NCBI GenBank assembly: GCA_023137315.1 | Contig: JAGLPP010000052.1 | Span: 1-34,271 of the forward strand | Direction of reading: 5' to 3' | Origin: Bacteriovoracaceae bacterium | GTDB lineage: Bacteria; Bdellovibrionota; Bacteriovoracia; Bacteriovoracales; Bacteriovoracaceae | Length of the DNA: 34,271 nt | Part shown: in pieces, positions 24,101 to 30,726 of the stretch | Position numbering within the stretch: position 1 is the first letter of the stretch | How the letters are laid out: every line of letters begins with the position of its first letter | Position numbers and translations under genes: made by a program | The notes under the pieces: generated by a model | Databases searched by the model: none | The model's input: the letters and a program-made list of their open reading frames with translations, nothing else | What the model was told of the DNA's origin: nothing

Positions 24101-24625
24101 AAGATCTTAAATGAGAAGTCCTTGTTTGATAAACTCTTTTATAACTCTGATATCGCAAGGCCAAGTCTTATGCATAAATTCAAGGCAGTTGTATATCTCT
24201 ATAACGGTCTTGTGGATATTCAAGGGAGTGACATTCTCTATATTAATTCAATATATGAAAATGTTGGTATAAATCCCGGCGAAATCAGCAAAAAAGGAGT
24301 TAAGAGAATTACGGCCACAGGAGTTGAGTTAATGTATTTTCTGGCCCCTGCTGTTATGATTAATCTCAAATTGGGACAACTTGTCGAGAAGATCAAATCC
24401 TTTGGAATTCAAGACAAAGTTCAATACTTTAAAGATTTTGAAAAGGAGCATGCCGATCTTGCAAATCGCATAATAAATCCAATTCTGGAAAAATACGAAA
24501 GCGATTACGCCGAACAAAACCAAAAGATCGTCAACAAAGGCCCAACAGACTGGAACTTCGCTTTTTTTCCGGACGCTTTATTTGCCAATAAAGCTTACAA
24601 GGTGATCAGCAAAAACTATAAATGA
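21125..24625 (+). CDS. Giant exported protein of unknown family
   Basis: 1166 residues from the ATG at 21125, supported by AAGGA eight bases upstream and a clean signal peptide (MRIKTTFFIIISLLFLGMF to DNALA). An in-frame ATG at 21095 would add ten residues. The mature protein alternates long amphipathic strands (such as SFKLDLAQF, LIVRGTVNIDLGFLF, ELSLRIEMFDNGQLGIDVK, FKIDGTVAAI) with charged helices. There are no obvious catalytic motifs and no transmembrane helices after the signal. The mix of strand pairs and helices resembles large lipid-binding or envelope-spanning proteins (TULIP- or AsmA-like), but that is only an impression. A possible minus-ten TATACT lies at 21082-21087. It follows the tandem-domain protein gene by about 155 bases on the same strand. 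Confidence 0.7.
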   Translation: MRIKTTFFIIISLLFLGMFSVMDNALAKNVYGELKKNVPVTEEALVVVNIPLDDIRQEVKNNLIKEGSPIKKLTRFDMDPVNRLVILAGEIELPASTFDSIKEQSDGLAEISKSFNFNVSFKLPTAKKLAFTRYMQLEFVSLKLDGVEYISALPIFTRIASIIMANSNLVNFFLDKNIQGKNELSKNDINLRIRQFIENKNIRFRDKTVSFKLDLAQFADTKRFAFMEHLRLWQFCPILFKGTKDEIYFRLEAGKGKPSGKWLKDLKNRNENDKQTLTSVREEFYSKNSDTNVLIKELRSYFEAFKKQINLPKTTKRADAEISGFFRRIGVKAFSALNKKNEIFTADPEQAWFDFQKSAEEQINYFLTDMKRRLISETNRKNGGNVSTDNPFLEKRLSQAALSQSIRYFRDIKINGQNLFGEINLILAPQLPGLIVRGTVNIDLGFLFKMADENADIDIDSIPASVYGSKFGKGIPFELSLRIEMFDNGQLGIDVKQISLLGKPRLYFSHEQGTGKFLIDFTKIMIAKTMASQIIDMYENQNETPVELSARREKEHQELIKNIENQISLYGNLDKTSLAALLKLTKIDIESNPFIQKGREYVETKAKQIFKDLVKYDQQSGLLIFKLDPAAFSPKIMESKNTVQVWNIEPVYDSIMDSTFIDIAIGSGVRSNNYVKNIFARKEYIDSEIFTNTGDDEGPVDMHTKMNLEYFNKFLNKILTDAYNKQNEDVRRQMEEQIEKSSYLVKDANIQVKKNNVMHVNATFTHLKKSKRGWYNPVRWIRGEWPKNIKMKSISMSAEMGISVDRLSKYLDGLNLAENEVFWGEEVLKIDLQKAHFTMKGDTSIFDQIVNLAAGDIDFTTSTIGRKLKVVILRALGDYLNPTNPKENGNATLGGIKINRYAKLFTHKHEILIQINPRMAGPAFEMNLVPNGEWNGRKVGLILDKDQNYLSFDFKIDGTVAAIDKVRLLEIMKDAQIMLDDCIKINSGEKLLKILNEKSLFDKLFYNSDIARPSLMHKFKAVVYLYNGLVDIQGSDILYINSIYENVGINPGEISKKGVKRITATGVELMYFLAPAVMINLKLGQLVEKIKSFGIQDKVQYFKDFEKEHADLANRIINPILEKYESDYAEQNQKIVNKGPTDWNFAFFPDALFANKAYKVISKNYK

Positions 24626-24644
24626 TTCCAAGTCACACTAACGG

Positions 24645-25469
24645 CTACTGAAAATATTTTTCGGGATTTTCAAATACCATATGTAACCCCTTGGCCATTT
24701 TTGCCAGAAGGGCACCGTCACAAAATCTGTGATCAATAGTGGCATTAAGAGTTATAATTTCTCGAATTTCCACCTTGTCATCAACTACTACTGGACGTTT
24801 TTTTGCCTTTCCTAAAAGGATCACCACGGGAACACGACTATATGGGACAAGCGGTGCGTAGGCAGTATCAAGCCCCAAACTTCCAACATTTGACAACATT
24901 AATCCACCAAAGGAATCTTCAGGCATCCCCAGAGGCTTGAGATTCAACGTATATCCAATGAAGGAGGTAAGCCACAGTAGAAATTTGACAACAATACCGG
25001 GAAAAAGACTTAACATTTTTGCCGACTTTTGAAGCGCACTATTTTTCTTATCTCTGACTTTATTTGCTTTGGACATTGTTTCGCTTGCAATATCAATGAC
25101 GCTTTTCTTATTGATGTCGGTTATCTTTATTCCAGAAAGATCATCTCTTCCTGAATGATGTTTGACACTTACTTGAAAAAAAGCATCAACACTTTTTCTC
25201 AAATAAATTTTTCCAAAACGAATATAACCGTTCAAGTCTGGATATTGCTCCATAACCACACCGAAGGCACGTGCCACCATGTGAAGCACTGTAATTTTGG
25301 GGCAGTCAGGATTGGATTTTCGTATTTTGTCCTTCCACTCATGTGCCTTTGTTAATTCAATTTCGATTGTTCCGTAGATTTGTGGATCAGTTGGCCTTCC
25401 CCACGTCCCAATCGCAATTTTTCTAAATGGTGGCATTTTTTTAAGTGGCTTGATTTGAACATATCCCAA
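24645..25469 (-). CDS. Stand-alone 2-oxoacid dehydrogenase-type acyltransferase catalytic domain
   Basis: 274 residues, TTG start with a strong GGAGG six bases upstream. It matches the catalytic domain of E2 components: an early PPFRKIAIGTW strand, GTIEIELT, the SNVGSLGLDTAYAPLVPYSRVPV region and the active-site motif TIDHRFCDGALLAKM with H247 and D251. There is no lipoyl domain or E1/E3-binding segment, and no E1 or E3 gene is nearby. A hydrophobic insert (around FPGIVVKFLLWLTSFIGYTL) interrupts the middle. The family transfers acyl groups to or from CoA; the acyl donor here is unknown. Proteins of this stand-alone type occur in several proteobacterial and bdellovibrio-like genomes (family knowledge, not checked). 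Confidence 0.85.
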   Translation of the reverse strand: MGYVQIKPLKKMPPFRKIAIGTWGRPTDPQIYGTIEIELTKAHEWKDKIRKSNPDCPKITVLHMVARAFGVVMEQYPDLNGYIRFGKIYLRKSVDAFFQVSVKHHSGRDDLSGIKITDINKKSVIDIASETMSKANKVRDKKNSALQKSAKMLSLFPGIVVKFLLWLTSFIGYTLNLKPLGMPEDSFGGLMLSNVGSLGLDTAYAPLVPYSRVPVVILLGKAKKRPVVVDDKVEIREIITLNATIDHRFCDGALLAKMAKGLHMVFENPEKYFQ

Positions 25470-25541
25470 AATAATCCTCCGTGAAAAAAATAATTGTTTT
25501 CAATAAAACTACCAGATTAAAAAACACGTCGCAACAATTCC

Positions 25542-25570
25542 TTGCACAAATTTTGAATAAAGAACATAAT
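25542..25570 (+). promoter_or_regulatory. Possible promoter giving a near-leaderless arfB transcript
   Basis: TTGCAC (25542-25547) and CATAAT (25565-25570) are 17 bases apart. Transcription would begin near 25577, one or two bases before the arfB ATG at 25579, which has no visible Shine-Dalgarno. Both facts fit a leaderless message. The minus-35 match is poor. Confidence 0.35.
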
Positions 25571-25578
25571 CATTATAG

Positions 25579-25992
25579 ATGGATGCCAATAAAATCAAAA
25601 TACCCATTAATGAACTGGATTTTACATTTTCGAGAAGTACCGGAAAAGGTGGACAAAACGTTAATAAAGTTAACACAAAAGTCACCCTTCGCTGGAATAT
25701 TCAAGATACAAAGTCCTGCTCAAAAGAGGCCGTGGAACGGTTTTCCGGGAAATACCCAAAAAGAGTTCTAAAGGATGGAACAGTTATCATTACAAGTCAA
25801 AGATTTCGGAACCAGGCAAGAAATATTGCAGACTGCATTCAAAAACTTCACGATATGTTGGAAAAGATCAAAACTCCCCCTAAAAAAAGAAAACCAACAA
25901 AACCCACCAGGGCATCCGTTGAAAAACGACTAAAGAACAAGAAGGTGTTGGGAGAAAAAAAGAAAACTCGAAAGAAACCAATCAGGGATTAA
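25579..25992 (+). CDS. arfB: Ribosome-rescue peptidyl-tRNA hydrolase ArfB (YaeJ)
   Basis: 137 residues. ArfB enters stalled ribosomes lacking a stop codon and releases the nascent chain. The catalytic GGQ is residues 24-26 in SRSTGKGGQNVNKVNTKV, the hallmark of codon-independent release factors. Residues about 100-137 are a Lys/Arg-rich tail (PKKRKPTKP, RLKNKKVLGEKKKTRKK) that threads into the empty mRNA channel. Length equals that of E. coli ArfB (140), and there are no codon-recognition domains, which excludes RF1/RF2. No Shine-Dalgarno precedes the ATG. The 3' end overlaps the convergent lipoprotein gene by 11 bases. Confidence 0.92.
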   Translation: MDANKIKIPINELDFTFSRSTGKGGQNVNKVNTKVTLRWNIQDTKSCSKEAVERFSGKYPKRVLKDGTVIITSQRFRNQARNIADCIQKLHDMLEKIKTPPKKRKPTKPTRASVEKRLKNKKVLGEKKKTRKKPIRD

Positions 25993-27529
25993 TGATCAAG
26001 CCTGTTGATCCATCAGTATAGTTATCGGGAGTATCTGTGGCAGTAAGAGTGATTGAGTCTGTCGATGCTTTCTTGAAATAGAAATCAAAACTGCTATTAT
26101 CTACAGCTATTTGCATTTGTGTATAGGTGGTACTTGCGCAAGTTGAATCAGTTCCCCAATAAAAGCCTCCATCCTGCAGTGTTGCAGTGTAGGTTAGATT
26201 CACTGAAACAGGAATTGATGCGACTTCAACAGGACTACTGGAGGCGTCCAGCAACGTAACTGTATATGGCCCAATACAGGAATTAACATTTCCGGAACCA
26301 GGGCCGGACATGGAAAGCTGCGTTGGGTTCCCCGTAACATTGAGTGTGGAAGTACCATCAACCAATCCAGAAGCAGCTGCTGTCAATGAAACGGCTGAAT
26401 CATCAGTGGTTTTTTTGAAATAAAAACTATGCTCACTGGAGCTGGCCGTAACTGATATTTGCGTAACGGATGTCGAAATACATCCGGAATCCTCATAAAA
26501 TAAACCATCCTGTGTTCCACTGTGAGTCAGATAAACTGCTGTATCGGCAGCGACATTAATAGGTACGGAAATGGAATCAACTACTGATACAGTGTATGGC
26601 CCCAAACAGGAACTCAGAGGTCCTATTGACGGGCCGGCAAGATTCAATTTATATGCAACACCGGCTTCCGGTGTTGGAGGTTGTCTTAAAAACACCTCGG
26701 TGTAACTTGTTCCTGCAAATACGGAAGCGTCACCTGTTCCATGTATAAGACCTTTTACAAATGGAAAAATTTTGACAAATGGATGATAGCCACTGCAATC
26801 CTCTGATTCATATGCTTTTACTGCCACACCAAAGGCGGAAATTCCAGCACTGCCTGTTGGAATTAAAATTCCCGTATCTGTTCCAGAGATGGTTCCAGAA
26901 GAACCTGTAATACAACTGCTTGTAACTGACGGTATAAGAGGAAGATGCATCTGATCAGCTTTCGATATGGGATACGATGACATTATTACCCTGTATGATC
27001 CGCTGGCACCCTTGGCACCATCATCACAGTTTCCTCCGGCACTTACTCCCGATAAGCTTTTGCAGGTGATGAGCCTTAATGGCTTGAATTGATTTTCGAA
27101 CAAAAAATCCGGTGGAGCAAAAGTACTTGAACCACATTTAGCGTCACTTATTACAATATTTACTGTCTGTATTCCTCCGTACAGGGAGGCATTGGCAACC
27201 CCGCATTTTACAGTCCCTTCCAAATAATTCCCGGTCCAACCTGCCACGTAAAAGGACCACTCGGCATTTTTGAGTTCCACCCAATCAGTGTCGGATTGAT
27301 TGACAAATGCCATGCCAAAGACATCGCCAATTCCGCTTGCCTGCCCCCAAATCATCATTCCGCCGGTAAGAGACAATGGAAAGGCCTTGTCGCCGGCATT
27401 TCCTGAATTGGAAAATCTTACCATGGTGAAGTTTTCCAAATCCGTTTTTTTGGAACAGGAAAAACCGCATGATAAAACAATCAGTAAAATAATAAACTTT
27501 TGAATATGAAAATTATTTCCTCTCAACAT
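25982..27529 (-). CDS. Lipoprotein with two C-terminal ~110-residue repeats (Ig-like)
   Basis: 515 residues. The N-terminal lipoprotein signal ends VLSC (Cys21). Residues 40-290 are Ser/Gly/Thr-rich with scattered Cys and no recognised domain. Residues about 292-399 and 402-513 are two repeats with a period of 110. Each starts near SC(L/I)GPYTV (307-313 and 417-423), has a second Cys in a GC/TC pair (350 and 464) and ends with FYFKK (369-373 and 483-487). The two Cys per repeat suggest a disulphide-stabilised beta-sandwich of Ig/invasin type. Probably exposed at the cell surface, perhaps adhesive (inference). It follows the PRPP synthetase-like gene by about 30 bases on the same strand. Confidence 0.75.
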   Translation of the reverse strand: MLRGNNFHIQKFIILLIVLSCGFSCSKKTDLENFTMVRFSNSGNAGDKAFPLSLTGGMMIWGQASGIGDVFGMAFVNQSDTDWVELKNAEWSFYVAGWTGNYLEGTVKCGVANASLYGGIQTVNIVISDAKCGSSTFAPPDFLFENQFKPLRLITCKSLSGVSAGGNCDDGAKGASGSYRVIMSSYPISKADQMHLPLIPSVTSSCITGSSGTISGTDTGILIPTGSAGISAFGVAVKAYESEDCSGYHPFVKIFPFVKGLIHGTGDASVFAGTSYTEVFLRQPPTPEAGVAYKLNLAGPSIGPLSSCLGPYTVSVVDSISVPINVAADTAVYLTHSGTQDGLFYEDSGCISTSVTQISVTASSSEHSFYFKKTTDDSAVSLTAAASGLVDGTSTLNVTGNPTQLSMSGPGSGNVNSCIGPYTVTLLDASSSPVEVASIPVSVNLTYTATLQDGGFYWGTDSTCASTTYTQMQIAVDNSSFDFYFKKASTDSITLTATDTPDNYTDGSTGLIINP

Positions 27530-27559
27530 GGGAAAACGTTATCAGGAATACCTGAATAA

Positions 27560-28672
27560 TCAAACATTTTCTTCGATAAAATATTCAGTGATAGACCTGT
27601 TGAAATGCAGTCTGTTAATAGTGGATGCCATAATTCCAGTAATTGAATGCATTTTGACAAAATCAAGCTTGAGCAGTTCCGGTATTTGAGGAATTGTATC
27701 CGTAATATGCAGTTCCTTGAGGCCGTATTTTTCAAATGCCTCAACGAATCCATCAAAATATTCCTTCCTGACTTTTAAATGGGAAACGGCTACATATGTT
27801 TCCTTGATTCCGTGATCTTCATAAATAGATTTTACGGTATTCAATATCGACTTTCCGGTGACCGTTTCATCGTCAGTGATTATCGCGATTTTTTTATCTT
27901 CGAGATCTCCAATGATTCCAATCAAGTTGGAATCATCTTTTTTGCGCCTGAATTTACTTGATATGGCGTAAGTGATTTTTAGAATTTCAGACAAACGTAT
28001 TGCGAACTTTGCGCCACCAGCGTCAGTCGAAATTACTGCTACATCCCTTCGTTCTTTAAACTTTTCAAAAATCTTTAGAAAGAGATATAATCCACTTAAT
28101 GCTACAAATTTAATTTCCGGTTCATAAAATCCGCATAACCCTATTGTGTGTGCATGATATGTAAGATAAACATCGGCCCCTGCAATTTTGAGTTGATCTG
28201 CAAAAAGACTTGCCAGTGCCGCCTCCCTCTTCATAAATGTCGGCTTATCCTGCCTGGAATATGGACTGTAAGGGGTTAGTACTGTAATCGTTTGTGCTCT
28301 GTGGGCCTTTATTGTTCTAACGACCTGTAAAAGCTGTTGAATATTTTCATTTACGCTGTTTCCTGACAGGTTTTCATGAACTGACTGAAAAACAAATACA
28401 TCCGAACCTGCCACATGGGCAGAAAGTCTCGGCCTGGTTTCGGTATCGGAAAAAATATTTGTAACAGGCGATTCATGTGTTCCTATAATTGGAACTTCGC
28501 TGTATATGCTTTTTGTTAACTTCAGCATTTTTTCGTATTCTTTTTTTACAGAATTCGCAAAATCAATTCCTGAATTACAAGCAACAAACAACAAGCTTCC
28601 GTTAGGACCTGTACTAATGGTCCTTTCCAAGGTTTTAAATTTATGTGAGGTGATAAATAATTCTGTGTTCAT
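27560..28672 (-). CDS. Ribose-phosphate pyrophosphokinase (PRPP synthetase)-like protein, divergent
   Basis: 370 residues; the family makes PRPP from ribose-5-phosphate and ATP. The ATP-binding YSPYSRQDK is at 135-143, the flexible-loop KFRR at 240-243 and the PRPP-loop Asp pair at 267-268 (IITDDETVTGKS). Departures from the canonical enzyme: the third acidic residue and Gly of the PRPP loop (usually DTAGT or DTGGT) are Val271 and Lys274. The usual DLH metal site reads TYH (H173). The chain is about 50 residues longer than ordinary PrsA. It may be a functional paralogue with altered control. AAGGA lies seven bases before the ATG. It would use ribose-5-phosphate from the pentose phosphate operon. 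Confidence 0.75.
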   Translation of the reverse strand: MNTELFITSHKFKTLERTISTGPNGSLLFVACNSGIDFANSVKKEYEKMLKLTKSIYSEVPIIGTHESPVTNIFSDTETRPRLSAHVAGSDVFVFQSVHENLSGNSVNENIQQLLQVVRTIKAHRAQTITVLTPYSPYSRQDKPTFMKREAALASLFADQLKIAGADVYLTYHAHTIGLCGFYEPEIKFVALSGLYLFLKIFEKFKERRDVAVISTDAGGAKFAIRLSEILKITYAISSKFRRKKDDSNLIGIIGDLEDKKIAIITDDETVTGKSILNTVKSIYEDHGIKETYVAVSHLKVRKEYFDGFVEAFEKYGLKELHITDTIPQIPELLKLDFVKMHSITGIMASTINRLHFNRSITEYFIEENV

Positions 28673-28852
28673 AATGAATCCTTCAATTTCATTTTGAGCT
28701 GAATATCATTTCATGGCAAACATTTTCAATTCGAGAATCTAACTAACTGAAAATACAATGTGGATACCTCTATACATGGTAAGATGCATAGTGTTATTGC
28801 TGGTTGGTTTTTCATTTATTATAATAAAAAAATGTTTGTCCGAATTATCGGG

Positions 28853-28869
28853 TCTGTGCTAGACACAGA
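28853..28869 (+). promoter_or_regulatory. Perfect 6-bp hairpin/dyad upstream of the RRM protein gene
   Basis: TCTGTG and CACAGA arms around a five-base CTAGA loop, extendable by two G-T pairs, 82 bases before the RRM gene start. It could be an operator or a 5' leader hairpin. It is not a terminator, since no T-run follows. The rest of 28673-28951 shows AT-rich sequence and a weak 7-bp inverted repeat (28722-28728 with 28748-28754). Confidence 0.35.
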
Positions 28870-28951
28870 TTAATCAATTGACCGCTTTCATGAGTTTATT
28901 GTATTTCCAATTTCCTCTTTAGCGGACCCCCCATATCCAAAAGGAGGAATC

Positions 28952-29257
28952 ATGGGACAGAAATTATACGTAGGTAACTTGTCATTTTCACTAACAGAAG
29001 ATTCACTATCAAATGCATTTGCAGAATGTGGAACCATCGAATCTGTCAAAATTATCACTGACAGAGACACTGGCAGAAGTAAAGGCTTTGCTTTTGTTGA
29101 AATGTCTTCAGATGAAGAAGCACAAGCTGTTATTGAGAAATTTGATGGAAGTGAATTGGATGGTCGTAATATTAAAGTTAATGAGGCCAAGCCAAGAGAG
29201 CCACGAGACAGTCGCGGCGGCGGCGGCGGCGGCGGCGGACGAGGAAATCGTTGGTAG
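28952..29257 (+). CDS. Glycine-rich RRM RNA-binding protein
   Basis: 101 residues with Shine-Dalgarno AAAAGGAGGAAT before the ATG. One RNA recognition motif: RNP2 is LYVGNL (5-10) and RNP1 is KGFAFVEM (about 44-51). A short Arg/Gly tail (SRG, eight Gly, RGNRW) follows. Proteins of this type act as cold-shock or RNA-chaperone-like factors in cyanobacteria and other bacteria. A rho-independent terminator follows. The long upstream interval with a hairpin would fit regulation through a 5' leader. A paralogue begins at 34192. Confidence 0.93.
   Translation: MGQKLYVGNLSFSLTEDSLSNAFAECGTIESVKIITDRDTGRSKGFAFVEMSSDEEAQAVIEKFDGSELDGRNIKVNEAKPREPRDSRGGGGGGGGRGNRW
29215..29238 (+). repeat. (CGG)8 trinucleotide run coding polyglycine
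   Basis: Eight uninterrupted CGG units inside the RRM gene, read as GGC codons for the polyglycine tail. A striking GC-rich microsatellite in otherwise AT-rich DNA. In-frame slippage would change the tail length without breaking the protein. Confidence 0.9.
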
Positions 29258-29291
29258 TACCGCTAAAATTTAAATAGCATTCAAAAAGATT

Positions 29292-29325
29292 AAAAGGCCT
29301 CTTGGAAACAAGGGGCCCTTTTTTT
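29292..29325 (+). terminator. Rho-independent terminator of the RRM protein gene
   Basis: A stem of 13 positions, with one G-T pair and one A-C mismatch, closes on a GAAA tetraloop (29305-29308). The 3' arm ends in a run of seven T (29319-29325). It begins 35 bases after the RRM stop. Only ten bases separate its end from the next start codon (29336). Confidence 0.9.
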
Positions 29326-29335
29326 GGTGTAAGAT

Positions 29336-29971
29336 ATGAACTGTCCACTTTGTAATAAGAATCATATACATCACTATCTCAGCGATTTACGCAGAGATTA
29401 CTTTAAATGTGAAAATTGCGCTCTTGTTTTCGTTCCCCCTGAGCAAAGACCTTCCTGTGTGGAAGAAAAACGTCGATATGATGAGCATCAAAACAATCCT
29501 GATGATCCTGGATATAGAAAATTTTTATCGAGAATTTTTTATCCAATAAGAGAAAGAGTTTCACCTCCTGCAAGAGGACTGGATTTTGGTTCAGGTATCG
29601 GTCCCACTCTTTCTGTCATGTTTGAAGAGAGTGGTTACGATATGGTGATTTATGACAAATTCTATGCTGACAATCCATCAGTATTGACTGGTAAGTACGA
29701 TTTTATCACCTGTACGGAAGTCGTGGAACACCTGTTTAATCCGTTGAGTGAAATTAAAAGATTAACATCCATGCTTAAGCCGGATGGATTGTTGGGTATT
29801 ATGACAAAATTGGTAATTGACAGGCAGGCATTTTCCAAATGGCATTATAAAAACGATTTCACTCATGTGTGCTTTTTTTCCATGAAGACTTTTCAGTGGC
29901 TTGCTGCGAACTTGAAATGTGAACTTGAATTTATTGGTAAGGATGTAATCTTGCTTGTTCCTGTTCATTGA
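29336..29971 (+). CDS. Zinc-ribbon class I SAM-dependent methyltransferase
   Basis: 211 residues. The N-terminus has two Cys pairs (MNCPLCNK and FKCENCALVF) typical of a zinc ribbon. The methyltransferase core follows: GLDFGSGIGPT (motif I, about 81-91), acidic strand VIYDKF, FITCTEVVEHL (motif with EVVEH, about 121-131) and a LKPDGLLGIMTKL post-motif. A Trp/His/Phe-rich C-terminal part (KWHYKNDFTHVCFFS) resembles family members annotated simply as class I methyltransferases. Substrate unknown. The terminator immediately upstream means expression depends on read-through or a promoter inside the RRM gene. Confidence 0.85.
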   Translation: MNCPLCNKNHIHHYLSDLRRDYFKCENCALVFVPPEQRPSCVEEKRRYDEHQNNPDDPGYRKFLSRIFYPIRERVSPPARGLDFGSGIGPTLSVMFEESGYDMVIYDKFYADNPSVLTGKYDFITCTEVVEHLFNPLSEIKRLTSMLKPDGLLGIMTKLVIDRQAFSKWHYKNDFTHVCFFSMKTFQWLAANLKCELEFIGKDVILLVPVH

Positions 29972-29989
29972 TATTATACAATTGATGTA

Positions 29990-30622
29990 TCAATGCGTGT
30001 CTTGTGTGTTGTTTTTTATCCTTATTCTCAAATTTTTGATACCAAAAATTAAGACGCCAATCGTTTCATTCCAGTCTTTAACGGGAACAGAAACCTGTAT
30101 TGAGTGTGTTTTTGCGCTTTTGTCATAGAGCAAAGGGCCATAAAATATTGTTCCCTGACCTGAGTTATAGCTTTTTATAAATTTATCCTCGTCTCCCTGC
30201 CAATAGTCTGTTGTTACTGGATATAATCCAACAATAGCTCCATTTTTATCACAAAGGAATGCCTCTGTATAAAGTTGATTATTAATAATTTTATCCTTTA
30301 AAAATTTCCCAACTTCATTTGTTTGTAATTCTTTTTTCAGCTTTAAATTATCATTTTTAATCCAATCAGCGTCAATTTTCTTGATTGTTTTAAGGGATTG
30401 AGGATTCATATTACGATTTTTTAGTGCCTTTATAATTATTGGGTTAAAACTCCAGTTCAGTATAAAGGAGGCATGTTTTTGGACAAGGTATTTCATGCGA
30501 TTGGAAATGTTTTTACCATTAATATCGTTACCATTATTAGCCAATGATGATGATGATGAAAATAGGTTTGTTAGTGAAAAGAGTGTGATAAATATAATAA
30601 TCGTCTTTTGATGAATGGTCAT
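29990..30622 (-). CDS. Periplasmic Cache (PDC-like) sensor-domain protein without output domain
   Basis: 210 residues. Signal peptide with a Ser-rich end (about 1-28, SSSSSLA). The mature part has a helical stem, then a PAS-like Cache pattern: TEAFLCDKNGAIVGLYP, TTDYWQGDEDKF, GTIFYGPLLYDKSAKT, HSIQVSVPVKDW and TIGVLIFGI. Cache domains normally sit in the periplasmic part of chemoreceptors or kinases and bind small ligands such as carboxylates or amino acids. Here there is no transmembrane anchor and no signalling domain after it, so it may be a soluble binding or partner protein. Convergent with the methyltransferase gene, and 104 bases beyond the zwf stop on the same strand. Confidence 0.75.
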   Translation of the reverse strand: MTIHQKTIIIFITLFSLTNLFSSSSSLANNGNDINGKNISNRMKYLVQKHASFILNWSFNPIIIKALKNRNMNPQSLKTIKKIDADWIKNDNLKLKKELQTNEVGKFLKDKIINNQLYTEAFLCDKNGAIVGLYPVTTDYWQGDEDKFIKSYNSGQGTIFYGPLLYDKSAKTHSIQVSVPVKDWNETIGVLIFGIKNLRIRIKNNTQDTH

Positions 30623-30726
30623 TCAAGCAGATCCTTGACAGCGTTATTTTTATATTCCAACTACGACAATATATATCAGTATGTGTTAAAAATCCAGAGT
30701 GTCAACAGCATGTACAAAATGAAACT

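Noticed and set aside
25481-25771. 96-codon GTG-started frame overlapping the start of arfB
   Set aside because: It overlaps the GGQ region of arfB in another frame and has no domain. The GGAGG next to it belongs to the divergent acyltransferase gene on the other strand.
30545-30562. Short ATG/ATC-like triplet run near the start of the Cache protein gene
   Set aside because: It codes the Ser-rich end of the signal peptide and is too short and imperfect to treat as a hypervariable repeat.
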